The notes under the pieces were generated by a model. It was given only the letters and a program-made list of their open reading frames with translations, was not told where the DNA came from and did no database searches. A program made the translations under genes and the position numbers. From Tetradesmus obliquus (lineage: Eukaryota; Chlorophyta; Chlorophyceae; Sphaeropleales; Scenedesmaceae), in contig CP126192.1 of the NCBI GenBank assembly GCA_030272155.1, forward strand, positions 7,660,501 to 7,724,500: a DNA stretch of 64,000 nt, in the 5' to 3' direction. Positions 1 through 11,215 of the stretch are shown here, piece after piece (position 1 is the first letter of the stretch; every line of letters starts with the position of its first letter).

Positions 1-937
1 TAAGCTTGAGCAGGCTTGTGAGGCTTAGGGCTTATAAGTAGCGAGCGTAGATCTACGCTCTCTAGACTACGCGTGGCGGCGGCCAGTCCAAGATTGCAAT
101 CCAACCAGACGGCTGAAATTGTGTGGCAGCGCGGTCACTACTTTTGGTAATCTTGATTGATAAGAGAGCTCCTCGTCTGATAGCCATTGACATCATGCTG
201 CAAGTTTTATCGTGAAACGGCAAGTATTAGATGATCGCTATCTGGCAGCTACAGACGACATAAACCGAGATTGAGCCTACAAAGGTGGGTTTGAGGGGCC
301 ACACGTCAACATCATCACCATGTTTCAGAGCCATCCGTAGCATTGACACAAGAACATGAAATGCTGCCGTCGTGCTGCTGCCCTTATTCTAAATGGCTGC
401 CGGCTGCAGCCGCTGCACCGTGCTACACCAGGAAGGCCACAACTGCTGGCCACAACTCAGCCAGCTGAAAATCACCACGTGTGTATGGTACGCTGCGCCA
501 CAACAGCAAGGCTCTGGGCACGTACATGCTGGTGAGCCGTATGGCTCATGCATGATTATAATACACATCTGGTGTTACCTGTGCTGCAGGACGCCTAAGG
601 CCAAAACACACAAGCCGACTTGGAGTTCTGCCCAGTGCATGCATCGATGCATGTGCAACGTTTTGACATGCAAGAATATCGGCACAACCCAGTTTGGCCG
701 GCAGTAAGTGCCACAGCTGCTGCAGATCACATACTATGCAGAACAGTATGTCATCAGTCATGCATCGGGTGCCATGCGGCGATGACATGCGTGCAGGCAG
801 CAGTTCTGGCATTGCAGCCCTGTACCACAGTGCAATGTGCTAACCCCGTTGCGCGCTGCTGCTGACGCAGGCAATCACATGCAACCCTTATGCTGTCGAA
901 TCACAAGCCGCACAGGCTGTGAACAGCAGCCCAGCTC
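1..937. other. Left edge, no supported gene
   Basis: No open frame here has convincing protein character; the short frames on both strands are Cys/His-rich and patternless. The part nearest 937 is probably the 3' UTR of the minus-strand SWEET gene. Nothing else is seen. Confidence 0.5.
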
Positions 938-3900
938 TCAACTGCCCTCCTGATCACGACCCAGCTTCGCCATTTCCGATCCCGGCGCACCAGCAGCTGC
1001 TGCTCCCGCTGCGGCTTCCACATCTGCTGCTGCTGCCTTGCCGCCTTCAACACCCTTCTCCTGCTGCCCCACCACCACCAGATCAATGCCCTGCACCTTG
1101 CAATCCGGGGTTCCACTATCCGCCGGACTGTCCATGCTGCCTCCTATCCGCGCTGCTGCAACCGGCAGCACATCATCATCAGGCCCTGCAGCAGCACCTA
1201 GCTCTGCTGCGCTGCTGCGCCGCATACTGCCGAGCCTGCCGCCGCTAGCTATCCTGAGGAAGCTCCCCACAACGCCGCTGCGCCAGCGCATCTGCGAGAC
1301 GTCAAAGAAGCCTCCAGCTGTCGCCGGCGATTCAAATCCGCGCGCGCCGGTCTCCGGGTGCCGCACGGACTGCAGGCGCAGCACGCCCCAGTTTGCTGCG
1401 GGGTTGACCTGTCCTGCAAGCCTGCTGCGGCCCTTTGCAGGAAAGGCGAAGCAGAAGACTACGCATATCACGTTGAAGGCTGCTCCCACGCCGTTTGGCA
1501 CGCCAACAAACCAGTCCTTCAAGGCCTGAAAGTAACAGCAGCAGCGCGCATAGACAGGAGACAGCGGCAGTGGTGAGGGTGAGGCGCCAGAGCAGATAAG
1601 GGGCCGGCAGCCTACTGCTATGATGGCATGATGCTGGACAGCCGTGCCTGCGTGTACAGCCCACTTGGAGCGCCAGGAGCCTTCGGGCAGGGGGGGGGGG
1701 GGGGGGGGGCTTCTGGACCAGCATTGCTTGCAGGTGAACGGTTGCATTTACCATGTCTAAACCTGTCATATTACTACATACTACGCACACAGCAATCAGG
1801 GCCGACTGGCTTGCTGTAGTGTACGAAATTTAGAAACGAGTCCTGCAAGCCATTGATACGGAACTGTTACCACCAGAAGCAGAATGTAACTGCATATAGA
1901 AGGACAGAGCTGCATGCTAGAGTAGTAGGGGCAGCAGCAGCAACCTTCGCACCATGCCGTATGCGAACCAGAGGGTGCCGTTGATGACGTTCATGCAGCA
2001 CAGCGGCCAGTGCAGGCTGGAGGAGTCGCGCTGCGCCACCACCTTTGCGAGCGAGGTGAGCGGCGCTGCGTAGTAAATCGCCAAAATAGCTACGCATGTC
2101 GAGCCCCTGCAGGTGCAACATCAGAAGGGGAAAGAAGGTTAGGGAATGCTAGATGCCATCACCTTGGCCAGTGAAGTGAGTGGCGCTGCGTAGTAAATCG
2201 CCAGGATGGCTACACAGGTTGAGCCCCTGCAGTTGCAATAGCGGCAGAGTGTCTTCAGTGCTGGCGTGTCCAGCTTGGCAGCCAGGCCATGCTGCACTAG
2301 GTACGAAAGTTCTAGGTCTCGACTCAGCAAACAGGCTGCAAGCCACTTGAAGCAGCAGGCTAGTACATGCAGCAACACAACACGTGCGCTGCAGTGTTCA
2401 GAACCCCTGCCATGCCATGCATGCGCTCAGTCAGCATCTGTGCAGCCCCCTGCTACTGGAGGCTCACCAGAGTGTCCTAAGTGCTGGCGTGTCAAGCTTA
2501 GCAGCCAGGCCATGCTGCACTAGGTACAAAAGTTCAAGTCTAGACTACAGCAACAGGCTGCAAGCCTCTTGCAGCAACAGGTAAGTACATGCTGCTGCTG
2601 GCTCACCAGAGTGTCTTTAGTCCTGGCGTGTCCAGCTTGGCAGCCTGGCTGACTAGCCCCACCACGAAGAACAGCATCACTGCGCCTAGAAAGATGTTGC
2701 GCAGCGTGTCTTGAGCCTATATGTTGAACGAAAGGCGGTTAGCAGCGGAGGAAAGGAGGGACAACAGTGAGCGATGTTGGCGTGAAAAAAGAGACAAGGT
2801 GTTGGCTGCTATGTGGAATGGCAGGGCTGCTGAAAGTGCTCGGGTTTTTGTTGAGCTGAAAAGATATAAGCAGACTCTGCCCCAAGCAAGCAGAAGAAAG
2901 CTTGTGCTGACCCGCTAGCAGCTTTCTGCCTCCTCGAATCCTGGCAACCTTTGAAGTTCCACCGCGCAAGCAACAACCATATGCGCCACAGACATGCATG
3001 ACCAGACTAACCGCACCTGCTCTTTGGAGAACTTGTAGCAGGTGAGCACGTAGAACATGCCAAACATCAGCCCTGGTATGTTGCCAAAGTAGATGTACCA
3101 ATCCAGCCCAACATAGCCGTAGATGATCCAGGAGAAGCAGTTTGCCGCCATGGCGATGAAAGGCAGCACATTCAGCTCCTGCAAGGAGTAGGCAATTCAG
3201 CAAGCAAGACAGTAACCAAAGTACGAGTGAGGCAACACTACTTGCTCAAGTGCACAAGTGTTGGTGGTTGTTTTGCCGTGGCAGCGGCTTGTTTGACTTG
3301 GAAACTGCACGGCAGAGCAGGCATGTTGTCGCGTGCCGGTTGCTGCCGTACTTGTTCACTTTGCAGTCCACACAGCAGCAGGTTGAACTGCTGTCATTGC
3401 TGCTGACACCAAACACAGCCGCACGCACGAGTATCTGGGTGCTTACAATGCCAGCTGCTGCATGCTTGCTGATTCTCGTGCTGTCTGCAGCTGTTGATGA
3501 GTCATGCTGCTGCTGCTGCTGCTGTTGTTGTTGACGCCGCTGTTGCTGCTGCTGCAAACTTGAGCTGATGTGTGCTGGCCACCCACCCCTACGCTCTTCT
3601 TCCTGTTAACTTCAAGGACGGCCTGCGAGAACCAGCAAACAGCAGCAGCAGAAGAAATATCATCAGTTTACCAGAGCTTGATAGCTGCTGGTCGCAACAT
3701 CGTGTCACCATGCAGGCACCTGCTATGCGGCATTGTGTGCTTTCCTGCAAAGTGCTGCCTGAAAAAGCTGTAAGCAGGCTATTGAGGACTGCATGGGTTC
3801 TAGCCTGCTGCTCTTCCTGCAAGACAGAACTGCGAGACAGAACTTTGGCAAGCCCAAGCATGCTGCGTCTGCTGCCGCCCATTGTGCTGTCAAGTGCTGC

Positions 3901-4007
3901 ATATCCTTGCACACCTTGAGTGGGGAGCTGAACAGCACAAAGGCGATGCCCACCCCCAGCCCAGGGCACACATGCTTCAGCAGGATGTCTGTCGTTGATA
4001 TAGGCAT
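938..4007 (-). CDS. SWEET: SWEET (MtN3/saliva) sugar transporter
   Basis: A bidirectional sugar uniporter of the SWEET family, expected in a membrane with two three-helix bundles. Five exons chain in phase: 4007-3915, 3178-3017, 2716-2607, 2106-1953 and 1525-938, about 368 residues. Exon 1 gives helix 1 (VGIAFVLFSSPLK). Exon 2 carries the hallmark ELNVLPFIAMAANC followed by SWIIYGY. Exon 3 is a helix (NIFLGAVMLFFVVGLV). Exon 4 carries ILAIYYAAPLTSLAKV and then INGTLWFAYGM. Exon 5 carries VGVPNGVGAAFNVICVV, the usual last helix, then a long Ala/Gly-rich tail. About a dozen residues normally found between helix 1 and the LPF motif are missing, so a micro-exon in the 3914-3179 intron is likely. 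Two introns contain partial copies of exons 3 and 4. The intron 1952-1526 holds a run of about 20 G (plus strand, near 1690-1709). The family assignment is secure; the exact N-terminal structure is not. Confidence 0.85.
2155..2233 (-). repeat. Partial copy of SWEET exon 4 start, with acceptor
   Basis: It repeats the intron end, CTGCAG acceptor and first part of exon 4 (same frame reads CVAILAIYYAAPLTSLAKV), and lies just upstream of the true exon at 2106-1953. It stops before the NGTLWFAYG part and has no donor of its own, so it is probably not a usable full exon. Confidence 0.8.
2240..2565 (-). repeat. Two copies of SWEET exon 3 end, with donor
   Basis: Segments at about 2249-2345 and 2462-2565 repeat the 3' end of exon 3 (AAKLDTP followed by LKTL). 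They lie downstream of the true exon (2716-2607) in the following intron, with a period of about 220 bases. The 2462-2565 copy keeps the CTCTG/GTGAGCC donor; the 2249-2345 copy has lost it. The start of exon 3 is not copied. Confidence 0.75.
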
Positions 4008-5420
4008 GGCTGCCTGATGATTGCTGAGCCAGCAGCCTCAGCTGCAGGCACCTGCCCAGCCCTGATGCCTGCAGGCAAAATGTTGATGGCAGTCAACCCA
4101 GCAGGACGCATCAGCTGCTGCCTAAGGGTTACTTGCAGCACCAAGACCAATATCTAAGTGCTAAGCAACCGTGTTGCAACGGCATGCAGGCGTTATGGCC
4201 TTTTGGATTGTGGGCTCCAAGGGTTGCTGCTGCTGCTGCCAGGGCCACTCACCTCAGGCGCTGCTAGCCAGCCTGGCTAAAAGACCAGCAATGCCCTAAC
4301 CACGGCTCTTACAGAGCAATGTTTGTGGTGTTGGTAAAGGAGTACGGCGTTGCTGGCTGTGACGAGCACCAAACTCTTGGTTATTCGGTAGCGCTTCCAG
4401 TCCGAAACACCTGACGTCAACGTCGCACAGATAGGATAAGTATCGGTTTGAAACACTGGATTGTAAGTAGGGTGGCTGTAAGAACGCTCAAGTTGTGTGC
4501 TGGTGCGGTGGGTGTTGCAAGGGTGCAATCCATGTTCTGGCTGCGTCGCTTTCAAGTTTTAGACCACGCCCGAAATGTGCTTGCTGCCATTTGGACATCG
4601 ACTCTCGCAGGAATAGGTGCAGATGCCCTGCCGAGTACGAACACCTTGCTTTTCAAACTAAGCGTCCTTGGACGCGTTGGACCCTGGTTTCAGAGAGAAC
4701 TCACACGTTGATCCACGCCACGCATTACTCTTCTCAGTTGAATATCCACACAAGCTGCAGCCAAGCGCCTGCAACGCCTGGTGCTCTGCTGCTGTGCGCA
4801 AGGCTGCACCAACAGCTACTGCCCAACAAAATCTGCAGAGACAGATAGCTGTCGCTGCTGCCTGCAGGCATCTTACTTGCATAAACGCACTCACATGCAC
4901 CTTGCTGGCCACCAGTTGCCTTGGCGGCAACTGCACACTGCCTGACAACAAAAGAGAGAACCTCGCTACACACCGCACACGCGTGCAGGAAAGCAGCTGA
5001 ACTGCAGCAGCTGCTACAGCCACCAGCTCAACCCGCAGCGCTGCTGCTCCTGCTGCTGCAGCAACAAGAGAACCCTCCACACGCTGCTCCCCTCGCAGGC
5101 TAGCAATGCCCCCTGATGAGAGGCCTTGCTAGACATGCACGAGCTGAGCAGCTCTACCTTCTTCTGCTGCAGCAGCCATCGCACCCACACCACACATGCT
5201 GCACGTTGCTCGACGCCCTGCATCTCGCAGCACTGCTGACACAGCCGCGCAACACTCGCAGGAAACGCCGCACAACCGCTGCGAATGCTCGTGCTCAGCC
5301 AACATGCGCCATGACAGCTCCGCAGCTGCACACGCTGCCGCACAAGCCTCGCCACTGTACCATCGGCTGCCAGTTGGTCAAACTGCGGTCAAACAGTTGG
5401 TCAAACTGTGGTCAAGCTGC
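4008..5420. other. Intergenic: SWEET upstream and ATP synthase 3' region
   Basis: This lies between the SWEET start and the ATP synthase stop codon, both on the minus strand. Frames here are short and lack family features. A short array of GTCAAA-type units at 5376-5416 sits directly below the ATP synthase stop. No clear promoter was recognised. Confidence 0.4.
5376..5416. repeat. Short GTCAAA-type array
   Basis: Four spaced units of the form GGTCAAAC/GGTCAAGC, directly 3' of the ATP synthase stop. The same unit recurs at 15428-15640. Confidence 0.6.
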
Positions 5421-7715
5421 TTACACCTTCACGCCCTCTGGCAGCACGCGCTTGAGCACCTCGCTGCTGATCTTCTCTGCCTGTGCGTCCAGGCTCTTCA
5501 GCAGGCCCTCGCTCTCCTTCTCCATGGCAGCGATGGCAGACTCGGTCTCGCGGGTGACCTGGCGGCAGCAGCAGAGGGAGAAGTGAGCGTGTGTCAGCAG
5601 ACTATTTGGGGACGCAAGCAGCGGCCGTGCAGCACACTTGTGCCGAATAATGGCAAGGAACAAGTGGGAGGCATCTGAGGCATGTCACTTGCAGTGCGGC
5701 CAACCGCAGCGCATGCCATGTTGAAGCAGTCACTGCTGCGTCCGCTGGCTACAGCCCTGCTGCTTCCACACGCGACAACCTCCCAACACCACACAGCAAG
5801 CCATCACAACAGATAGCACCGCCGCGCACCTTCATCTTGGCGTCGTTGTACACCTTGTCCAGCTCGCTCTGCTTCTCGCTCTTCTTGGCGTTGACCATGG
5901 CGGACACCTCGCTGCGGGCATCCTTGATCAGCTTCTCAGCCTCAGCAGTGAGCGCGGCCAGCTCAGAGCTGCCGTCCTTCACGCTGCCCAGCTGGTTGCG
6001 CAGCAGCGCGTCACGCTCGTCCAGCACCTGCGATGCGGCGGCAGCAGCAGCAAGCATTTGATGAGTAAGACCACATTGTGTGCGTGAAAAAGCAGCTGAT
6101 GCCCGCAAAGGAGAGCGAAAATTGCCCTCGGGAGCACCTACAAAGCGGCGGCAGCAACAGCAGCATGTTGATCAGCTTCTCAGCCTCAGCGGTGAGCGCA
6201 GCCAGCTCAGAGCTGCCGTCCTCCACGCTGCCCAGCTGGTTGCGCAGCAGCGCATCACGCTCGTCCAGCACCTGTCATGCGGCAGCAGCAGCAGCAGCAG
6301 ATGCCGGAGATGTGTTGGGTCGTGTTGGTGTGTGAGAGAAGCAGCTGATACAGAGCTACTGCTGGTGTTGACCAACACGTGGCGTGATACACGCACTGAC
6401 CCGCTGTGCTGAGGATGACTTCCCGCGTCTCAGGTGCCAGGTAAGCCTGCCTGGCATGTGCAATTGCTGTTAATTCTTCTGCCGGCTTCACTGCTGCCTT
6501 CTGTGCTGTCTACTCTTGTCGCCGCTTCACGCACGGCACACCCACTCCAAGCAAAGCCGATGCTGCTGTGTCGCAAGCACTGACAGCTGGCCGCACGGGA
6601 CACACGCGCAACCACAGCAAACGGCTGCAGCAACAGTGCACGGCTTTTGCAGGATGACCTGAAGCCTTATTTTATTGCTGCTGCTGAGGTGCAAGGTGAC
6701 AACAGCTGCCAAACGGCTCCACCTTCTATACTTATTGTTGAGCACGGTCCCTTGCGGGACAGCTGCTGCCACATCCAGCTGCATGTTCTCCATCCAACTG
6801 CGCAACTGCCGCACCCCAACATGCGGGTGCTGATCACATCAGGCATTGCCCGATGTACAGCCTGTGCAGCATCATAACCGCCGCTGCTGCTCACCTTGCC
6901 GACGGGGGTGAACCAGAACTTCTCCAGGAACACCATCAGCAGCAGGATCTCGCCGGCCATGATGGGCAGCGTCAGGTTGAAGTCGAACAGCTTACCGGCC
7001 TCGGCAGCTGCGGGCATGGCCATGATGATGTTGGCCACTGCAGTAGAAGAAGGATACAAACAAATGAGTTGCAGGCAGGCAGGCAGGCAGCAGGTCAGAA
7101 GGCAGGCACTGTGCCGGACAGTGTTGAGGGTGGGGGGTAAAGGACTGCTGAGGGGGTGCTGACGGCATCCAGATGAGAACTTGCTATGTTGACTAGCGGT
7201 TATTTGCCACGATGAACAGCTGCAGGCTGCAAGCTGGCAGATGCATTAGGATTAGGGGCCCAAGCTGCTGCAGGTCCCTGATGCTGCCCCAGCATGGTGC
7301 TGCTTATGGTCGAATTGTCTGCGTCAACGATCGCTGACAATCTGCGTAGCTGAGGAGCTGCAGGGCCTGCTCATTGCTGCGAGGGCTTTTGGACAGCGTG
7401 CGAAGGGGTGCTGCAGCTCGCCGGCAGCAAACTCCTGAATCCTGCCTCCGGCCTGGCTCTTTCATTGGCTGAAGCTGTAACAATCTAAACAATTGAAGGA
7501 TCCTTGCTGCTGTCTGCGCCTGAAGGCCTGCCTGGTGCAGCCATGCCCTGCCAATGACTCTGACCTGCGGTTGCGATGGCTGGCTTCACAACAGCTGGCA
7601 GCTGCTGCTTCTGGCCGCTGGCACGGACCACCATGCGCACAGCGCGGGTGGGCTGTGCAGGCCTAGCAGTGCTAGCGCCTGCGAAGCACTTGGTGCGTGA
7701 CAGCATGCAAGCCAT
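5421..7715 (-). CDS. ATPG: Chloroplast ATP synthase CF0 subunit II (b')
   Basis: Nuclear gene for the b' stalk subunit, which with subunit b forms the peripheral stalk joining CF0 in the thylakoid to CF1. Four exons chain in phase: 7715-7565, 7037-6895, 6027-5830 and 5558-5421, giving 209 residues, the normal family length. Exon 1 (MACMLSRTKCFAGASTARP, then a basic stretch) is a chloroplast transit peptide. Exon 2 holds the import/processing region and the one membrane helix (FDFNLTLPIMAGEILLLMVF, then WFTPVGK). Exon 3 starts with VLDERDALLRNQLGSV and continues as the long charged helix. Exon 4 ends in EVLKRVLPEGVKV. The start was chosen because the next upstream Met lies before a stretch lacking transit-peptide character. 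Intron 2 contains a copy of the start of exon 3. The family match is clear and unbroken. Confidence 0.95.
6028..6270 (-). repeat. Tandem copy of ATP synthase exon 3 start within intron 2
   Basis: A unit of about 243 bases (intron end plus first 97 bases of exon 3) is repeated in tandem. The extra exon piece is at 6270-6172; it has an acceptor-like AG and reads VLDERDALLRNQLGSVEDG in the same frame, differing from the true exon by a Lys-to-Glu change and a few silent sites. It stops at KLIN and has no donor. Mostly silent differences suggest either recent origin or gene conversion. Confidence 0.85.
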
Positions 7716-9370
7716 TGTGCCGGATTTGAGTGAAAATGGCGATGAGTCAACGCACTGCAACAAAGGTGACGCAATGCGCTCAATGCACGCCTATTGGCGA
7801 GGATCGAGCCTCATGCACCCGCCCTAAACCCGACCTGCACTGTTCGCCTGCGAAGCACGTTCTAACGCACAATTGCTGCGTACTTTCCTTTTTGAACAAA
7901 CTGTAGCATCAGGTTTGACGTCTGTCGTGAAGCGAAGCAAGTGCTACTACTGCTGTTGCCCCTGGGCAAGTGCTTCTGCTCGGGGAACATTCAGCGCTGC
8001 CTGTCCTGGGTGGATGTGCTGGTACACCTGACGTGATCGACGTCTCATGTCCTGGCTCGCACCCTGATATACGTTTGTGTACGATGCAGCAGCTGCTGAA
8101 CACCAGCTGCTGTTACTGCAGCCTGATGCTGTGCTCTGTTGCCAGAACAGTCGGCGCACAGCAGCGCAGGGCGCAATAGGTAGCCACAAAAGCAATGCAA
8201 CTAATTCTGGGATAGCACAGCATAGCAGTTCTGTCTGGATACGCTGCTTCACCAGCGATTTCAAGGCAGGTGGTCTCCTGCAGACTAGGCGGGCAGCAGG
8301 CTTGGAGAGGACAGCCGTTTGTTGCGTTAGCGGCAGGGCAGCTGACATATCCTTGCACAGACATTACCACACGCACTTCATTATGGCTGTCGCACGCTCT
8401 TCAACTGTATCCCACATAGCAATTTGCTTAACTTCACCAAAACAGTCCTGCCATGGGAGACCTGCAGATTTACATTTGCATATGTGGTCAGTGGGCATGC
8501 ACAGCAACTCTCTCCCCAACAAGTTGCAGAAGCAGCTGTTTGATAAGTTGCGCTGTTTGATGAGCACCTGCACAGCTCAGGATACTTACATGCTATATGA
8601 AAACCCTGTCAACAGCATCAGTACCAGCTGCAGCAGCAGATGCAACTCCCACGCACAAGTCAACAGCCCACTCTGATCACCAGAGGACTTTATCAGGGGC
8701 TTCTGGTCCAGCATTAACATTGTTCGAAGGTGTGCAACTGCCACAGGTTTCTAGGCACAACATTAACATCTTGGTCGACAATCTCAGAGGCTCTCATGCT
8801 TATCATGAAAAAGGTCGTTCAGCACTGTTACATGAGCAGGAGTAGCATATGGCAACAAGATGACAGCAACACTGTATGGTTCCTCCAGCAGCAGCATCGC
8901 AAGTAAAAATCCCATTTTAAACTTTAACAGAGTGCGCATTCAACCATTCAACAAACTGCATGTGGAGAGCACCCGTAACTGCCAGATACAGTGTTGGCAA
9001 CCTTGGCATCAATTTACCTGCTGAGTTGACACAATTGAGCAGGAACATGGAGCCATAGCACTGCAACAACAAACTTTCAGCTGTGCTGTCAGCTGATGCA
9101 ACTAAACCCCGCTCAAGCAGAGCCTGATTCAACATTTGGAAGAAGGCAGTACAAATGTACACAACTTGAGCTTTTGGACAGCATTTACCACTTGGCAGGA
9201 TGCAATCGAGCAATGATGACAAGCCTGCACCCATATGGGACGATACTGGCAATCACAAGGACTTGCAAATGAACACATCTGACACATCAAACTGTGACTC
9301 TCCCGTAACATCTGTTGACCTGAACTGAACAGATCATCCGAGAGTCCCCACTAAGCTCAATCACACCAAG
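7716..9370. other. Intergenic stretch with unresolved coding hints
   Basis: This region is less GC-rich than its neighbours and has almost no CAG/CTG runs. Frames on both strands look mildly protein-like (minus strand 8917-9252 and 7947-8348; plus strand 8597-8845), but no family is recognised and no splice chain is convincing. It may hold a diverged gene or the remains of one. Confidence 0.35.
8917..9252 (-). CDS. Possible exon of an unknown gene
   Basis: A frame of about 110 codons with balanced composition (for example LLQCYGSMFLLNCVNSAGKL) and no triplet-repeat bias, unlike the shadow frames elsewhere. The first codon listed is not needed as a start, since it may be an internal exon. No domain is recognised. 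It could be chance in an AT-richer stretch. Confidence 0.25.
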   Translation of the reverse strand: MPVSSHMGAGLSSLLDCILPSGKCCPKAQVVYICTAFFQMLNQALLERGLVASADSTAESLLLQCYGSMFLLNCVNSAGKLMPRLPTLYLAVTGALHMQFVEWLNAHSVKV

Positions 9371-9379
9371 GCGTAGCCA

Positions 9380-9885
9380 CGCCATCATCCGTTCATCTGC
9401 ATCGCCGCCCACGCTTGTTGTACACATGTGTAACTCCACCAGCCGCCTGCTCCTACAACACCGCTTGGTCCACGCCATGCCTCACCATTAGGAAAGTTGA
9501 ACCCATGGAACGTGGGAGAATACCACAACAACACGAGCAACCCTGGCATACCTGTGGACGCTGAACAAATCATGCTCCTCAACAGGCCACTACCCTCACC
9601 ACGAGGACAGCACACACCACACCGGCAATCACTCATTCATCTGCATAGCTGCCACCCGCCAATTGTGCTGCTCCACCAGCCGCCTCAGCCGCTCCTGCTC
9701 CTGCAGCACCGCCTTTTCCACTCCGTGGCTGACCATGTGCATCTCAAGCGCCTAGATCAGCTGCGCCCCTTGCGTATTATCACTATCCCCATCAGCACCC
9801 AGCGCATGGATGCTGCCTTTGCGGGTGTGCCATTGCGCAGGGCTGAAACACGGGGCACACCCAAGACGATGGCTTGGCGCAGCGC
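9380..9885 (-). repeat. Two degraded copies of the last exon end of the 9886-18233 gene
   Basis: Segments at about 9630-9830 and 9380-9480 repeat the 3' end of the last exon (about 9886-10080), including the stretch coding for LERLVEQHNKR-like sequence and the region around the stop. They lie downstream in the 3' flank and are increasingly diverged, the outer one only partial. Confidence 0.7.
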
Positions 9886-11114
9886 TCACTCATTCATCTG
9901 CATAGCTGCCACCCGCTTGTTGTGCTGCTCCACCAGCCGCTTCAGCCGCTCTTGCTCCTGCAGCACCGCTTGATCCACGCCGTGGCTGACCATGTGCATT
10001 TCAAGCGCCTGGATCAGCTGCTCCCCTTCTTGTTCCCCATCATTGCTTGCATCAGCACCCGACGCATGGATGCTGTTCTTGCAAGTGTGGCCCCTTGACG
10101 AGCTCTTGCGCCGCACGCGGGGCTTGATCGGCGCCTGCATCTGGCTTGCAATCTGCGGCTGTAGGAAGCCGTGTGAAGACAGGGGAGACAATGGCGAGCC
10201 TACAGCTGGTGCAGCGCCTGCTGCTGCTACTGCTGCAACGGGCCATGACTGGGGGGATTGTAATGTAGCGGGACTCGCGAAGATACCAGAGGCACAGAGC
10301 TGCTGCTGCTGCAGTAGGTGAGGCTGACTTGGCAAGCTGGTCGCCCTCCTGCCTGCTAGGCTGCCTGGGGTGCCAATGAGAGGTGGAGGCTGCTGCAGCA
10401 GAGACCCCGGTGCTGCTGCTGCTGCTGCTGCTGGAGGTGGCAGTAGCGGTGGCGGTGGTGGCAACATTGCGCCTTGCTGCAGCAACCCTCCAGCTGGTGG
10501 AGCTGCTGCTTGCATGAAGTCTGCAGCTGCAAAAGGTGCTGCACTCGCAAGTGCAGGCTCTGCTGCTAGCTGCTGCAACTGATCAACTTGCCATGGCTGC
10601 TGCACTGCTGAGGCGTACATACCGTATGCACTAAAGCCCGCACTTAAAGCAGCAGGAGCAGCAGCCGTGGAGACAACGGGGGAACCAGCACCTGCAAAGC
10701 CAGCGACACTGCTGCCAAACTCCACCACTCGCGCTGCAGCAGCTGCGGGCTGCATCACTGGGTACCAGCTGTCAGGAGGACCGTCATTGTAACGCTGCAT
10801 AGGAGCCGCAAGCGGACTGCCTGCAGCAAAACCTTGCTGCTGCCGCTGCTGCTGCTGCGGCGGCGGCGGCACTCCATAGGCAGATAGTGGCGGTTGCAGC
10901 TGCTGCTGCTGGTAGCTTTGCGGCAGCGGCGGCAGCATGCCGCCAGAGCCGACTCTGCTTGCGGGGTAAGCAGATGGCGGCCTGCAGTTGACAATCTTGC
11001 TCACTGTGCGACCGCTGCTGCTGACACCGCTGCTGCTGCTGTTGATGATGTGAGGGATACTGCTGGGTGCCCAGGACTGGGATCTGCTGAGATCTGTGAG
11101 GCCAGCAGGCTGCC

Positions 11115-11146
<32 letters not shown>

Positions 11147-11180
11147 GGTTGGTGGTAGTGCTGCCGGCGATACACATGCC

Positions 11181-11215
<35 letters not shown>

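Noticed and set aside
1690-1709. Run of G coding for poly-Pro in the SWEET gene
   Set aside because: It lies in the intron between exons 4 and 5; exon 5 starts at 1525.
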